The notes beneath the pieces were generated by a model. The model searched no databases. It saw nothing but the letters and a program-made list of their open reading frames with translations, and was not told the DNA's origin. Position numbers and translations under genes: made by a program. From CAVZBW01 sp963778465 (GTDB taxonomy: Bacteria; Actinomycetota; Acidimicrobiia; Acidimicrobiales; RAAP-2): a stretch of DNA of 64,000 nucleotides. Numbering within the stretch: position 1 is the first letter of the stretch; each line of letters opens with the position of its first letter. The stretch is from positions 2,108,001 to 2,172,000 of the forward strand of contig CAVZUK010000003.1 of the NCBI GenBank assembly GCA_963778465.1. The letters run 5' to 3'. Positions 27,868-36,897 of the stretch are shown piece by piece.

Positions 27868-29501
27868 GCCCCGCGAGCCCCGTGGGGATCGACGAGCCGG
27901 TCCTGAGCGAGCATCGCAGCGATCGGTCGGAACGGTCAGACCCGGTGCAGCGTTGGCTCGTCCAGTTCCCGTGGTCTGTGGTCGTGGTCGTGGCCGTGCT
28001 CGTGATGGGCACGATCAAGCTCGCACGCACGCTCGGCCAGCCCTTCACCTCGGGAGGCGACGCCGCCTTCCTCGAGATCCAGATCCGCCAGGCGCTGCAC
28101 GGCACGGTGACGCTCGGTCCGTACTCTCGCTACGGATGGCACCATCCCGGCCCAGCGGTGTTCTATCTGTTCGCGCCCGTCTACTGGCTGAGCGGGGAGT
28201 CCTCGCGCAGCCTCTTCCTCGATTCGTGGCTCCTCAACGCGGGGTGTGCGCTCGTCACCGTCGTCATCGTCCGCCACTTCGCGGGGGAGCGTGCGGCGAG
28301 GGTGGCCGCCGGCGCCTTGGTCGTGTACGTGGCCGCGGCGGGCTTCGCCGCTCTCATCAATCCTTGGAATCCGTCGTGGCTGGCCCTGCCGGTCCTGGTC
28401 GTTCTCGCCGCCACGGCGGGGGCGTGCTGCGGCTCGGGTTGGTCGCTGTTGACGTTGTTCTTCGTCGGTTCCTTCGCCGTGCAGACGCACATCGGGGTGG
28501 CGCCCATCTGTGGCGTCGCCCTGGTCATCGGCGTGGTCGGGTATGTGTGGGCGATCCGGCGGCCTCGCCGGGAGGAGGACCGAAGCGGCGGACGCCGCTT
28601 CAGCCCGCCGCTCGTCGTCACCTCCGTCGTTGCCGTGGTCCTCCTGTGGGGACCTCCGCTGGCAGAGGAATTGGCGCACGGGCATGCCAACGGCAACCTC
28701 TCTGCGCTATGGCACTTCTACCTCCACCCGCCCGCGGCGGACGGGCCCACCAGCCACTCGCTTCGGCACGCCCTCTCGGCGGTCAGCGACTACGCCACCG
28801 TGGTGCCACTCGGAGCGCCCGCCGACCTCAAGGCCCACGCTGGCCGACTGCTCCTGAGCGCCCTGTTCGTCGCGCTGGGAGTGCTCGGTGCCGTGGGCTG
28901 GTGGCGCCGAGCACGCTTCCTGGCCTGGTTCAGCATGATGACGCCGATCGGGCTCGCCGTCGCCACCCTGGCCGCGACCCGTGTGGTCGGACCCTACGAG
29001 GACTACCTCTTCTTTTGGTGCGAGACCCTCGCCCTCCCCGCCATCGTGGCGACGGTTGCCTACGCCTTGGCCTTCGTCCAGAGTCGCTTGCGCTACCCCG
29101 ACCTCGTCGACGGCGCGATCACGGTGCTCGGGTTGGTCGTGGTGACCTCCGTCACGGTAGGGGTCATCGCCCAGGCCGACGTGGTCTCCTACGCGGACTC
29201 GCCGGACGCCCGTGCCGCCGCGGCCGTCATCGAGGCCAACGTCGCGAGCAAGGACCAGGTGTTCACCCTCGACGTCGTGCAGCAGGAATTCGCGGACGGT
29301 CCGCTCGTGCTGACCTTGGTCAAGGATGGCTATCAATTCCGCCTCGACCCACCCATGGACCTGTACTCGGGGAACACGACCCGCGCGGCCGACGGGCCCA
29401 CGTTCGAGGTCGAGGCGTCGGGTCCCCCGACGCCCGAGAACCTCCCCGGCCGACATCTCCTCACCGTGGGTTCACTCGACGTCTGGGAGAAGACCCCGTA
29501 G
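27864..29501 (+). CDS. Polytopic membrane protein, GT-C (PMT/ArnT-like) glycosyltransferase
   Basis: 545 aa from the GTG overlapping the upstream stop. About 11 membrane helices. The first external loop has TSGGDAAFLEIQIRQAL with an acidic residue at the usual GT-C catalytic place, then YGWHHPGPAVFYLFAPVYWL. The last ~90 residues are external. Probably transfers a sugar from polyprenyl-phosphate on the outer side, the export-side partner of the two GT4 enzymes. Confidence 0.8.
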   Translation: MSPASPVGIDEPVLSEHRSDRSERSDPVQRWLVQFPWSVVVVVAVLVMGTIKLARTLGQPFTSGGDAAFLEIQIRQALHGTVTLGPYSRYGWHHPGPAVFYLFAPVYWLSGESSRSLFLDSWLLNAGCALVTVVIVRHFAGERAARVAAGALVVYVAAAGFAALINPWNPSWLALPVLVVLAATAGACCGSGWSLLTLFFVGSFAVQTHIGVAPICGVALVIGVVGYVWAIRRPRREEDRSGGRRFSPPLVVTSVVAVVLLWGPPLAEELAHGHANGNLSALWHFYLHPPAADGPTSHSLRHALSAVSDYATVVPLGAPADLKAHAGRLLLSALFVALGVLGAVGWWRRARFLAWFSMMTPIGLAVATLAATRVVGPYEDYLFFWCETLALPAIVATVAYALAFVQSRLRYPDLVDGAITVLGLVVVTSVTVGVIAQADVVSYADSPDARAAAAVIEANVASKDQVFTLDVVQQEFADGPLVLTLVKDGYQFRLDPPMDLYSGNTTRAADGPTFEVEASGPPTPENLPGRHLLTVGSLDVWEKTP

Positions 29502-29520
29502 GGGGGCGACTCGGCCCGGG

Positions 29521-29571
29521 GTGAGCCCCGGGTGAGCCCCGGGTGAGCCCGGGTGAGCCCCGGGTGAGCAT
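29521..29571. repeat. Tandem 11-bp repeats GTGAGCCCCGG
   Basis: About 4.5 head-to-tail copies (29521, 29532, a 10-bp version at 29543, 29553, and a partial at 29564) lie between convergent stops. Copies contain the palindrome CCCGGG and can pair with each other, so the array may act as a terminator. Confidence 0.8.
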
Positions 29572-29588
29572 GGAAAGGGTCCCGGAAA

Positions 29589-30737
29589 TCAGGATCCGGA
29601 CAGGATCAGCCCGCTACGGCCCGACGAGACCAGCACGTTGCGGGTGCCGGCGACCTGGTTGGCGGCATCGCCCCGGATCTGGCGCACGGCCTCGACGATG
29701 TTGTTCATGCCGTGGATGTAGCCCTCGCCGAGCAGGCCCCCGTTGGGGTTGACCGGCAGGCTCCCCTCGAGATCGATGTGGCCCTCCGCGATGAAGTCCT
29801 TGGCCTCGCCCGGCCCGCAGAACCCGAAGGCCTCGAGTTGGAGCAGGACGATGGGGCTGAAGTTCTCGTACAGCATGGCGACGTCGATGTCGCCGACCCC
29901 GAGACCCGACGACTCCGTGAGGGCCCGGCCGAGCGCGGCCGCCTCGGGGAACCCGGAGATGTCCGGGTGGTAGTAGCCGAACATCTCGTCCCCGGGCACG
30001 AGGTGCGCCTCGGCGGACGCCGTGATCCTCACCGGGGTCCGCGGGAGGTCGCCCGACCGATCGCCCGAGAGCACGACCAGGGCCACGCCGCCGTCGCTCT
30101 CCTGGCAACAGTCGAGGAGCCGGACGACCGGTTCGACGATCCACCGGGATTGCTGGTGCTCCTCGAGCGTGATCGGTCTGCCGAAGTACCAGGCCGCGGG
30201 GTTGGTGGAGGCGTGGCGGCGTGCGATGACGCTGTAGCGGCCGAAGTCCTCGTTGGTGACTCCGTAGCGATGCATGTACCGCTGGAACCACAGCCCGTAG
30301 AACTTGGCCGGCGTGTCGAGCCCAAACGGCAGGTACCAGCTCATGCCGGCGACGGACCGCTCCGACGCGGGACGGGGCTGCCCGAAGCGCCGACCCGATC
30401 GCTCGTTGAACGCCCGGTAGACGAGCACCGCTCGTGCCGCTCCCGAGCGGATGGCGGTCGAGGCGAGGCGGACCGTCGTGCAGGAGCCCCCGCCCCCACC
30501 GCGCGTGCGCGCCGTGAAGCCCAGCTCGGGTATGCCCAGGGTGCGTGCGAGCGCGAGCTCGTCGTTGGTGTCGAGCGTGAAGGTCACCGTGCCGTCGATG
30601 TCGCGGGGCTCGAGTCCCGCATCGGCGATCGCGGCGCGGGCAGCCTGGGCCGCCAGGTGCAGCTCGCTGCGGCCCGATTCCTTGGAGAAGTCGGTCTGGC
30701 CGATGCCGGCGATGACGGCGTCCTTGCGGTCGTGCAC
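29589..30737 (-). CDS. Thiolase-like protein (lipid-transfer/SCP-x thiolase family)
   Basis: 382 aa from the GTG at 30737, preceded by GGAGG. Thiolase fold: AVIAGIGQTDFSKESG at the start, the nucleophile region TRGGGGGSCTTVRLAS, and the C-terminal NPNGGLLGEGYIHGMNNIVEA with the active His. The reactive Cys position is SCTT. Such proteins pair with DUF35 partners and act as thiolases or as retro-aldolases on sterol-type acyl-CoA side chains. It follows its DUF35 gene by 17 bp. Confidence 0.85.
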   Translation of the reverse strand: MHDRKDAVIAGIGQTDFSKESGRSELHLAAQAARAAIADAGLEPRDIDGTVTFTLDTNDELALARTLGIPELGFTARTRGGGGGSCTTVRLASTAIRSGAARAVLVYRAFNERSGRRFGQPRPASERSVAGMSWYLPFGLDTPAKFYGLWFQRYMHRYGVTNEDFGRYSVIARRHASTNPAAWYFGRPITLEEHQQSRWIVEPVVRLLDCCQESDGGVALVVLSGDRSGDLPRTPVRITASAEAHLVPGDEMFGYYHPDISGFPEAAALGRALTESSGLGVGDIDVAMLYENFSPIVLLQLEAFGFCGPGEAKDFIAEGHIDLEGSLPVNPNGGLLGEGYIHGMNNIVEAVRQIRGDAANQVAGTRNVLVSSGRSGLILSGS

Positions 30738-30754
30738 GTGGGTGGCGCCTCCGG

Positions 30755-31270
30755 CTATCCCGCGCCGGGCTCGGGCAGAGGGTCCACGGGGCGAAACTGG
30801 GGGAGCGTCACTCCCCCGTCGAAGCGCTCGAAGCACACCGCGACGGCCATGTCGTTGCGCACGTCCTCCGGCTGCACGCCCAGGAGATTCGAGACGATCC
30901 GGGGACCCTCCTCGAGCTCGACCAGGACGACGATGCGGACCCCGTCCCCACCACCCTTGTCCTCACTGCCCCCGTCCCCACTGCGCCGATCCCCACTGCC
31001 CCCGTCGCCACCGCGGCTCGCCCCGGCCCCCGGGCTGGCGGAGTCCGTCTCCGCTCGGCGTGAGGGATGGCGGGAAAGGATCCAGGTGTGGACCGAGCCG
31101 AGCCCGCTCGCTTCGTGGGGCGCCCACTCCTCCGAGCCGCACTCCGGGCACATCGGCACGGGAGGGTGATGCAGGGTGCCGCATGACTCGCACCGCTGGA
31201 TCAGGAGCTTGCCCTGATCAACTCCCGCCCAGAACCACTCATCGTCCTTCCCCGGTGACGGGGGGATCAC
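30755..31270 (-). CDS. DUF35 OB-fold/zinc-ribbon protein with low-complexity insertion
   Basis: 171 aa, GTG start. Zinc ribbon with Cys at 27, 30, 41 and 44 (CESCGTLHHPPVPMCPEC), then the OB fold (GSVHTWILSRH, IVVLVELEEGPRIVSNLLG). Between these OB strands sits a Gly/Asp/Ser-rich stretch of about 35 residues (72-107) not normal for the family. DUF35 proteins form complexes with thiolase-like partners and shape the acyl-CoA site; the partner is the next gene. Confidence 0.85.
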   Translation of the reverse strand: MIPPSPGKDDEWFWAGVDQGKLLIQRCESCGTLHHPPVPMCPECGSEEWAPHEASGLGSVHTWILSRHPSRRAETDSASPGAGASRGGDGGSGDRRSGDGGSEDKGGGDGVRIVVLVELEEGPRIVSNLLGVQPEDVRNDMAVAVCFERFDGGVTLPQFRPVDPLPEPGAG

Positions 31271-31370
31271 GTCGGTGCGCTCCGGGCGCGGGCGTGCCCG
31301 ACCGCCCGGTCGACGGGGGCCGCGTCGGAGTGGAGCTCGGAGGTGGGGCCGCTGGGTCCAATAGTGGTTG

Positions 31371-32189
31371 CTATGTTACCTGCGCCACCCGTTCACGCCA
31401 AGCGGCGAGGCGGCGGCGCGCCGCATCGTCCACGGGCGTGACGACGGCACCTTGGCGGTCGTCGCCGAAGACGGCGCAGCGCTGCGTGCCCCACCGCCAG
31501 TAGTACAGCGCCGTATAGGCGCAGACGTAGGCGTCGACCTCGTCCTCGGCGCGGTCGAGGGCGGCACCGGTCGGGGCGGTCGTCACCTCCGCCCGCAGGC
31601 GGTGCCAGTCGAGCGAGGAGGCCAGGTCGAGCGGGGGATCGGCCGACTGCAACGATTCGAGGAGCTCGAACAACCGGGCAAAGGCCTCCCGGCGCTGCTC
31701 GAGCGTCCGGCGTGCCTTTGCCTTGTACTTGAGGGTCCGGGGGAGACCGAAGAGGGCGACGATCGTCGTGTGGGGGTACACCTCGAGCGCGGTGCGGGCC
31801 GGCGTGCCCGGCCCGAGGTGGGGGTCGAGCGAGAGGCGAAGGCGACCCGCCAGGCGATGGGCGCGCCCACCGTCGGCGAACCACGGCATCGAGCGGTTGC
31901 AGGGGTGCGCGCCGGCCTGCCGTCCCGCGAACACCGCAGCGAGCTCCCGCTCACACGGTCGCTGGCCCGTGAGATTGTCGACGATCAGCGGTGCGTCGAG
32001 CCCGACGAGGACGTCGCCCGCGACGTGGGGGCCGAGCCACGCACAGATCTCGTCGTCGCCGGAGGCGCGAGACGACGCGAGGACGACGCCGTCCCCGGTG
32101 AGGGCGCACAGGCCCGTGGCGTTGCGTTCGCCCCAGGCGAGGTCCACCCCGACGAACCGTCGCGCCGGCTCGGCCGGGGCGTCGCCCAC
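31371..32189 (-). CDS. DUF429 family protein
   Basis: 272 aa from the GTG at 32189, 8 bp after the DinB stop. It opens FVGVDLAWGERNATGLCALT, the RNase H-like DxAW start of DUF429, with later conserved VGLDAPL, ALEVYPHTTIVALFGLP and EDEVDAYVCAYTALYYW. The fold suggests a nuclease-like or nucleotide-binding role, not established here. Confidence 0.82.
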   Translation of the reverse strand: MGDAPAEPARRFVGVDLAWGERNATGLCALTGDGVVLASSRASGDDEICAWLGPHVAGDVLVGLDAPLIVDNLTGQRPCERELAAVFAGRQAGAHPCNRSMPWFADGGRAHRLAGRLRLSLDPHLGPGTPARTALEVYPHTTIVALFGLPRTLKYKAKARRTLEQRREAFARLFELLESLQSADPPLDLASSLDWHRLRAEVTTAPTGAALDRAEDEVDAYVCAYTALYYWRWGTQRCAVFGDDRQGAVVTPVDDAARRRLAAWRERVAQVT

Positions 32190-32197
32190 CAAACGCC

Positions 32198-32707
32198 CTA
32201 CCGCCGGAGGAGCAAGCCTCGGACGTAGGCCGCCTGGCCCGCGTGCTCGAGGTCGTCGGCGAGGACGCTGTTGAGCCGGACGCCGAGAGAGACCGGCGGG
32301 TCCCACGAGCGGTCGACGATGCGATCGAGGTCGCCTTGGACCACTCGCTCGAGGAACCGCACCGTCTGGCGGTGCACGTCGTCGTAGTACCCGGTCAGGA
32401 GCTGGCCCGAATCGACGCGGACCGCGGCGACGTGGTCGGCCGTGTGGCCGTAGCCGGTGTCGGAGGGATCGAGGGGGAGCGAGAACCGCCCGACCCAGCC
32501 GCCGGCCGTCCACGTCTGCTCCCGACCCTCGGCGTCGGCCAGATGGTCGTCCTGGATCCGCGTGAGGTGCCAGACCAGCCAGGCGATGGAGTTGGCCTGG
32601 CCGTCCGGCCGGAAGGCGAGCCCTTCGGGCGACAGCCCCTCGACAGCCCGGTGCACTGCCTGCCGGATGCGATCGAATGCGTCCACGAGCAGACCCGCCG
32701 TGTCCAT
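32198..32707 (-). CDS. DinB/DUF664 family protein
   Basis: 169 aa, four-helix DinB fold. Metal-ligand histidines are candidates in WLVWHLTRIQDDH (residues ~43-55) and in the final helix DDLEHAGQAAYVRG. Related actinobacterial proteins are thiol (mycothiol or bacillithiol) S-transferases. Upstream of, and probably co-transcribed with, the DUF429 gene. Confidence 0.82.
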   Translation of the reverse strand: MDTAGLLVDAFDRIRQAVHRAVEGLSPEGLAFRPDGQANSIAWLVWHLTRIQDDHLADAEGREQTWTAGGWVGRFSLPLDPSDTGYGHTADHVAAVRVDSGQLLTGYYDDVHRQTVRFLERVVQGDLDRIVDRSWDPPVSLGVRLNSVLADDLEHAGQAAYVRGLLLRR

Positions 32708-32744
32708 GGCTTCGCTCCTCTCCGAAGTGCTCCGTCGAACGAGG

Positions 32745-34055
32745 TTACGCCGGCTCGCCTTCGCTCAGCTCGGTGGTCGCCGCCCGGATCGCCTCCGACT
32801 CCTCCTCCCTCGTCAATCGGTGGTCGCCACCACTCGCGTCCCGCCACAGCTCCGGGATGCGCCAGAGGAGGACGCCGACCCCGACGACGCAGGCGAGACC
32901 GCCGGACCACACCGCGAATTGGGGGCCACCGATCGCCGCCGCCACGCCGGTCTCCGCGTCGCCCAGCCGCGGGCCGCCGGCCACCACGGCGAAGAAGGTT
33001 CCGGAGAGCCGGCCCTGCAGCTCGTCGGGGACCGCACGTTGCTGCACCGCCTGGCGGAAGATCGCCGAGATCACGTCGGCGGCTCCGGCGATGGCCAGCA
33101 GCACCAGGGCCACCCAGAGCACCGGGATGATGCCGAAGAGCGCGATGGAGGCCCCCCAGAGGGCGACGCAGACGGCGATCGCCCGACCCTGGTGGCGCAC
33201 GCCCGAGCACCAGCCGGTGAAGAACGAGCCGATGAGCGCGCCGGCGCCGGGGGCGGCGAACAGGAGCCCCACCACGCCCGGGCCCGCACCGAAGACCTCC
33301 GTCGCCAGGGCGGGAAAGACGGCCCGGGGCATGCCGAAGACCATGGCGTTGAGGTCGATCAGGTACGTCGCGGCGAGGAGGCGATGTCGCCGGACGTAGG
33401 AGAGGCCTTCGACCGTGGACCGGACGCCGAAGGGCGTGCCGCCGCCGGCCGGAACCAGTCTCGGCAGTGCCAGCGCGACGGCGAGGGCGACGCCGAACGA
33501 CGCGACGTCGATGCCGTAGACGGCGCTCAGCCCGAGTCCGGCGATCGCCACCCCGGCGATGGCCGGTCCGATGACGAAGGCCAGTTGCTGGACCATCGTC
33601 TGCAGCGCGATGGCGTCCGTGAGGTCCTCGGCGGGCACGAGCATGGGGAGGGCAGCCCTCCTGGCGGGCCAATCGAGGCCCTGGAAGGCGGCGCTGGCGG
33701 AGGTGCAGACGAACAGCGGCCACACCCGGGGGTGTCCGAGGGCGGCGTTGACCACGAGACCGGCGCTGCTCGCCGCGAGCGCCACCTGTGCGAGCACCAG
33801 CACCGTCTTGCGGTCGACGGCGTCGGCGATCGTGCCGCCCCACACCGCTCCGACGATGAGGGGCAGGATCTGGGCGGTGCCGATCAGGCCCACGACGAGG
33901 GTCGAGTGGGTCAACTGGTAGGCCTGGTACGCGACGGCTACCAGCGTGAGCTGGCTGCCCGTGCCCGAGACGGTCTGACCGAGCCAGAGCTGGCGGAAGT
34001 GGCGGTGCCGGCGCAGGGGGGTGATGTCTGCCAGGACCCGTGCCACCTCGAGCAT
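32745..34055 (-). CDS. Major facilitator superfamily exporter (EntS-like)
   Basis: 436 aa from the ATG at 34055; the reading continues upstream without membrane character. Twelve hydrophobic segments. It starts ITPLRRHRHFRQLWLGQTVS, with the cytoplasmic loop GTIADAVDRKTVLV near 80 matching the MFS loop 2-3 motif. It resembles the enterobactin-exporter/macrolide-efflux branch, driven by the proton gradient. Substrate unknown. Divergent from the nitronate monooxygenase gene. Confidence 0.85.
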   Translation of the reverse strand: MLEVARVLADITPLRRHRHFRQLWLGQTVSGTGSQLTLVAVAYQAYQLTHSTLVVGLIGTAQILPLIVGAVWGGTIADAVDRKTVLVLAQVALAASSAGLVVNAALGHPRVWPLFVCTSASAAFQGLDWPARRAALPMLVPAEDLTDAIALQTMVQQLAFVIGPAIAGVAIAGLGLSAVYGIDVASFGVALAVALALPRLVPAGGGTPFGVRSTVEGLSYVRRHRLLAATYLIDLNAMVFGMPRAVFPALATEVFGAGPGVVGLLFAAPGAGALIGSFFTGWCSGVRHQGRAIAVCVALWGASIALFGIIPVLWVALVLLAIAGAADVISAIFRQAVQQRAVPDELQGRLSGTFFAVVAGGPRLGDAETGVAAAIGGPQFAVWSGGLACVVGVGVLLWRIPELWRDASGGDHRLTREEESEAIRAATTELSEGEPA

Positions 34056-34176
34056 GGTACGGCGGAGTCGACCGGACGGCGCGCTGCTGCCCGAGGCGGC
34101 TCGCCGGTGCGTGCGACGATGGGTCCATGAGCCGCCATTGGTCGACCGGATATGCGAAGACCCGGTGCGGCCCCCG

Positions 34177-35334
34177 GTGACGTCCCGACTGACCGAGATG
34201 CTCGGCGCCGAGTACCCGATCGTGGCCTTCAGCCACTGCCGGGACGTGGTGGCGGCGGTCACGAGAGCGGGCGGCTTCGGGGTGCTCGGTGCGGTGGCCT
34301 TCCCGCCCGAGATCCTCGACCGCGAGCTCACCTGGATCGACGGCGAGGTGGGGGAGCGGGCGTACGGCGTCGACGTCCTCCTGCCCGCCGCGTACGAGGG
34401 ACAGGAGCGGGGTGGGCTCGACGTGCGGACGGCTGCGGGACTCGTTCCCGAGGAGCACCGGGTCTTCGTCCAGGATCTCCTGGAGCGCTACGGCGTGCCG
34501 CCCCTGCCCGGCGGTGGCGCGAAACAGCCCGGTGCCACCCTCGTGCGAGCGTCCGAGCGCGGAGGCCGTGACCTCGTCGATGTCGCGCTCCGGCATCCGA
34601 AGGTCCGTCTCGTCGCCAACGCCCTCGGCCCCGCCCCGGACTGGTTGGTCGAGACGGCGCACGGTCGAGGCCTCCTCGTCGCCGGACTGGTCGGGACGGT
34701 CGAGCACGCCCGGCGCCAACGGGCCGCGGGCGTCGACATCGTCGTCGCGCAGGGGTACGAGGCCGGCGGGCACACCGGGACGGTCTCGACCATGGTGCTC
34801 GTGCCGCAGGTGGTCGACGCCGTCGCCCCCGTCCCCGTGTTGGCGGCCGGTGGCATCGCCGACGGCCGCCAGGTCGCGGCGGCGCTGGCCCTCGGAGCCA
34901 AGGGAGTGTGGTGCGGATCGGTGTGGCTGACGACCCGTGAGGCGGAGACCCACCCGGTCGTCGTGGAGAAGATGCTGGCCGCCGACTCCACGCAGACGGT
35001 GCGTTCGCGATCACTCACGGGGAAGCCGGCGCGGCAGCTCGAGAGCGCCTGGACCAGGGAGTGGGACGATTCGAGCCATCCCGATCCGCTGCCCTTGCCC
35101 CTCCAGGGCGTCCTGGTCGCCGAGGCGCAGGCCCGGATAGGGCGCAGCGCCGCCACGAGCCCCGGTTCACGGGAGCTCGTCAACTACTTCGTCGGGCAGG
35201 TGGTCGGCCAGCTGGACGCCGTGCGTCCGACCCGCCAGGTCGTCCAGGACCTGGTGGAGGGGTACGTCGACACGATCACGGAGCTGGCACGGGCGATCGA
35301 GGAGGAAGCCGGATCCGGGGCCGGACCCGTCTAG
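34177..35334 (+). CDS. Nitronate monooxygenase (2-nitropropane dioxygenase family)
   Basis: About 385 aa from the GTG at 34177, which gives the usual TSRLTEMLGAEYPIV opening; a GTG at 34165 is equally possible. TIM barrel with FMN site: VVAQGYEAGGHTGTVSTMVL near 190, PVLAAGGIADGRQVAAALALGA near 220, and GVWCGSVWL. The enzyme oxidises alkyl nitronates, or serves as an enoyl-reductase-like flavoprotein. Adjacent to a metal-dependent regulator, 36 bp downstream. Confidence 0.85.
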   Translation: MTSRLTEMLGAEYPIVAFSHCRDVVAAVTRAGGFGVLGAVAFPPEILDRELTWIDGEVGERAYGVDVLLPAAYEGQERGGLDVRTAAGLVPEEHRVFVQDLLERYGVPPLPGGGAKQPGATLVRASERGGRDLVDVALRHPKVRLVANALGPAPDWLVETAHGRGLLVAGLVGTVEHARRQRAAGVDIVVAQGYEAGGHTGTVSTMVLVPQVVDAVAPVPVLAAGGIADGRQVAAALALGAKGVWCGSVWLTTREAETHPVVVEKMLAADSTQTVRSRSLTGKPARQLESAWTREWDDSSHPDPLPLPLQGVLVAEAQARIGRSAATSPGSRELVNYFVGQVVGQLDAVRPTRQVVQDLVEGYVDTITELARAIEEEAGSGAGPV

Positions 35335-35370
35335 GCTGATCGGGGTGGCACCGTACACCGTGGAGTCTCC

Positions 35371-36039
35371 GTGACCAGCGAGTTCCATCCGCCGTTGGAG
35401 GAGTACCTCCAGGCCATCGAGTCCCTGGCGGAGGAGGGTTCGCCGGTGATCCAGGCGAGGATCGCCGAGCGTCTCGGCAAGTCGGCGCCCTCGGTCTCCG
35501 AGATGTTGGACCGCCTGACCGCCGAGGGCTATGTCACGCGATCGGGTCGCTCGATCACGCTCACCGATCGCGGGCGCCGCGTCGCGCAGAGCGTCATCCG
35601 CAAGCACCGCCTTGCGGAGCGCCTGCTGGTGGACGTCATCGGACTGCCCTGGCACAAGGTCCATGCCGAGGCCGGCCGCTGGGAGCACGTCATCTCCGAC
35701 GAGGTCGAGGAGCGCCTGGTTGCGCTCCTCGGGGACCCCGGGACCTGCCCGCACGGCAATCCCATCCCGGGGAGCGCGAATTGCGTCTCGCTCCCGGCAC
35801 GCCAGCAGAGCCTGGCCGACGTGCGGCCCGGACAGTCGGTCCACTTCGAGCGGATGACCGAGGAGGTCGAGCTCGACCAGGCGTCCCTGCGGTATCTGGA
35901 CGAGGCCGGCTTCATCCCCGGCTCATCGGCCAAGGTTCAGACGCGGGCCCCGGACGGGACGCTCATGCTCGAACTCGACGACCGGACCCTGGCGCTCGGG
36001 CAGGATCTCTGCCGCCGACTCTTCGTCGACGTCTCCTGA
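35371..36039 (+). CDS. DtxR-family metal-dependent regulator
   Basis: 222 aa, GTG start. The N-terminal winged helix is EEYLQAIESLAEEGSPVIQA and SAPSVSEMLDRLTAEGYV. The dimerisation/metal domain includes HRLAERLLVDVIGLPWHKVHAEAGRWEHVISD and the CPHGNPIPG segment. The C-terminal SH3/FeoA-like domain starts near 145. It represses iron- or manganese-related genes when loaded with metal. The metal cannot be decided from sequence. Confidence 0.92.
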   Translation: MTSEFHPPLEEYLQAIESLAEEGSPVIQARIAERLGKSAPSVSEMLDRLTAEGYVTRSGRSITLTDRGRRVAQSVIRKHRLAERLLVDVIGLPWHKVHAEAGRWEHVISDEVEERLVALLGDPGTCPHGNPIPGSANCVSLPARQQSLADVRPGQSVHFERMTEEVELDQASLRYLDEAGFIPGSSAKVQTRAPDGTLMLELDDRTLALGQDLCRRLFVDVS

Positions 36040-36100
36040 AGGTCCCCTGATCCTGACGGGCCCGTGATCTGAGGGGCCCCTGATCCGGAGGGCCCCCATG
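36040..36100. repeat. Three imperfect ~20-bp repeats (GGSCCCYTGATC type)
   Basis: Units around GTCCCCTGATCCTGA, GGCCCGTGATCTGA and GGCCCCTGATCCGGA stand between convergent stops of the DtxR-like and HdeD-like genes. They may form competing hairpins and end transcription. Confidence 0.55.
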
Positions 36101-36106
36101 GACGGG

Positions 36107-36682
36107 TCAGCGGCCCTCCTGCTTGGCCACGTGGCGCATCATGAGCGACCCCAGGATCTGCAGCAGGCCGAGGATGATGAACCAGATGCCGAGGATGACG
36201 GCGAGGGTCACGATGGAGGTCGAGGGCAGGGCCACGACCACGATCCCGGCGATCAGGCTCACCGTCCCGAACACGATGGTCCAGCCCCGACCGCGCCGGT
36301 CCGTCTGGGTGAAGCCGACCATGAGCTCCGCCACCCCCTGGACGATCCAGATGAGGCCGATCAGCAGGGCGATCAGGACACGGGTCAGGTGGAGATGGCG
36401 GATGAGCACGACCCCGATCACGATGAACGCCAGGCCGATCACCGCCGACCACGCCCGGTGCGAGGTCGCGCTGTCGAGCGATCTGATGAGCTGAAAGGCC
36501 CCGGAGGCGAGGAACAGGATGCCGACCAGCACGCCGATCACGTTCAGCGACGTGCTCGGGTGCACAGCGACGATGATCCCGAGGACCAGCGTGACCAGCC
36601 CCATGAACAGGGTGAGCTGCCACGCCACCCGCTGCACCTGAGGGACCGTCGACTCGTTTAGTCTTGGATCCTGCTGTGCCAT
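36107..36682 (-). CDS. HdeD-like membrane protein (DUF308)
   Basis: 191 aa with six membrane helices in three pairs, starting after a short polar N-terminus (VAWQLTLFMGLVTLVLGIIV). Conserved GxxxLxxG-type pairs and LxGLIWIVQGVAEL near 108 match the HdeD/DUF308 family linked to acid or stress tolerance. It sits alone between convergent and divergent neighbours. Confidence 0.88.
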   Translation of the reverse strand: MAQQDPRLNESTVPQVQRVAWQLTLFMGLVTLVLGIIVAVHPSTSLNVIGVLVGILFLASGAFQLIRSLDSATSHRAWSAVIGLAFIVIGVVLIRHLHLTRVLIALLIGLIWIVQGVAELMVGFTQTDRRGRGWTIVFGTVSLIAGIVVVALPSTSIVTLAVILGIWFIILGLLQILGSLMMRHVAKQEGR

Positions 36683-36897
36683 CGTTCCCCTCCGTCTTTC
36701 CCGAGGTGTGGCCCTCTTTCACACCTTCACAGAAAAGCTAGTGCAGTAGCTCGTTTGAGTAGCTCCTTTGACCGGTGCGCGCCGGTTGGGTCGGCCATCA
36801 TGCACCCGGCCGGCAGGGGAAGATCGACTTCGTCGGGTCCCCCGATCTCCCCCGGCTGCGGCCGGGTCCGGGTGGACGCCGCCGCCGGCTGACGCTG

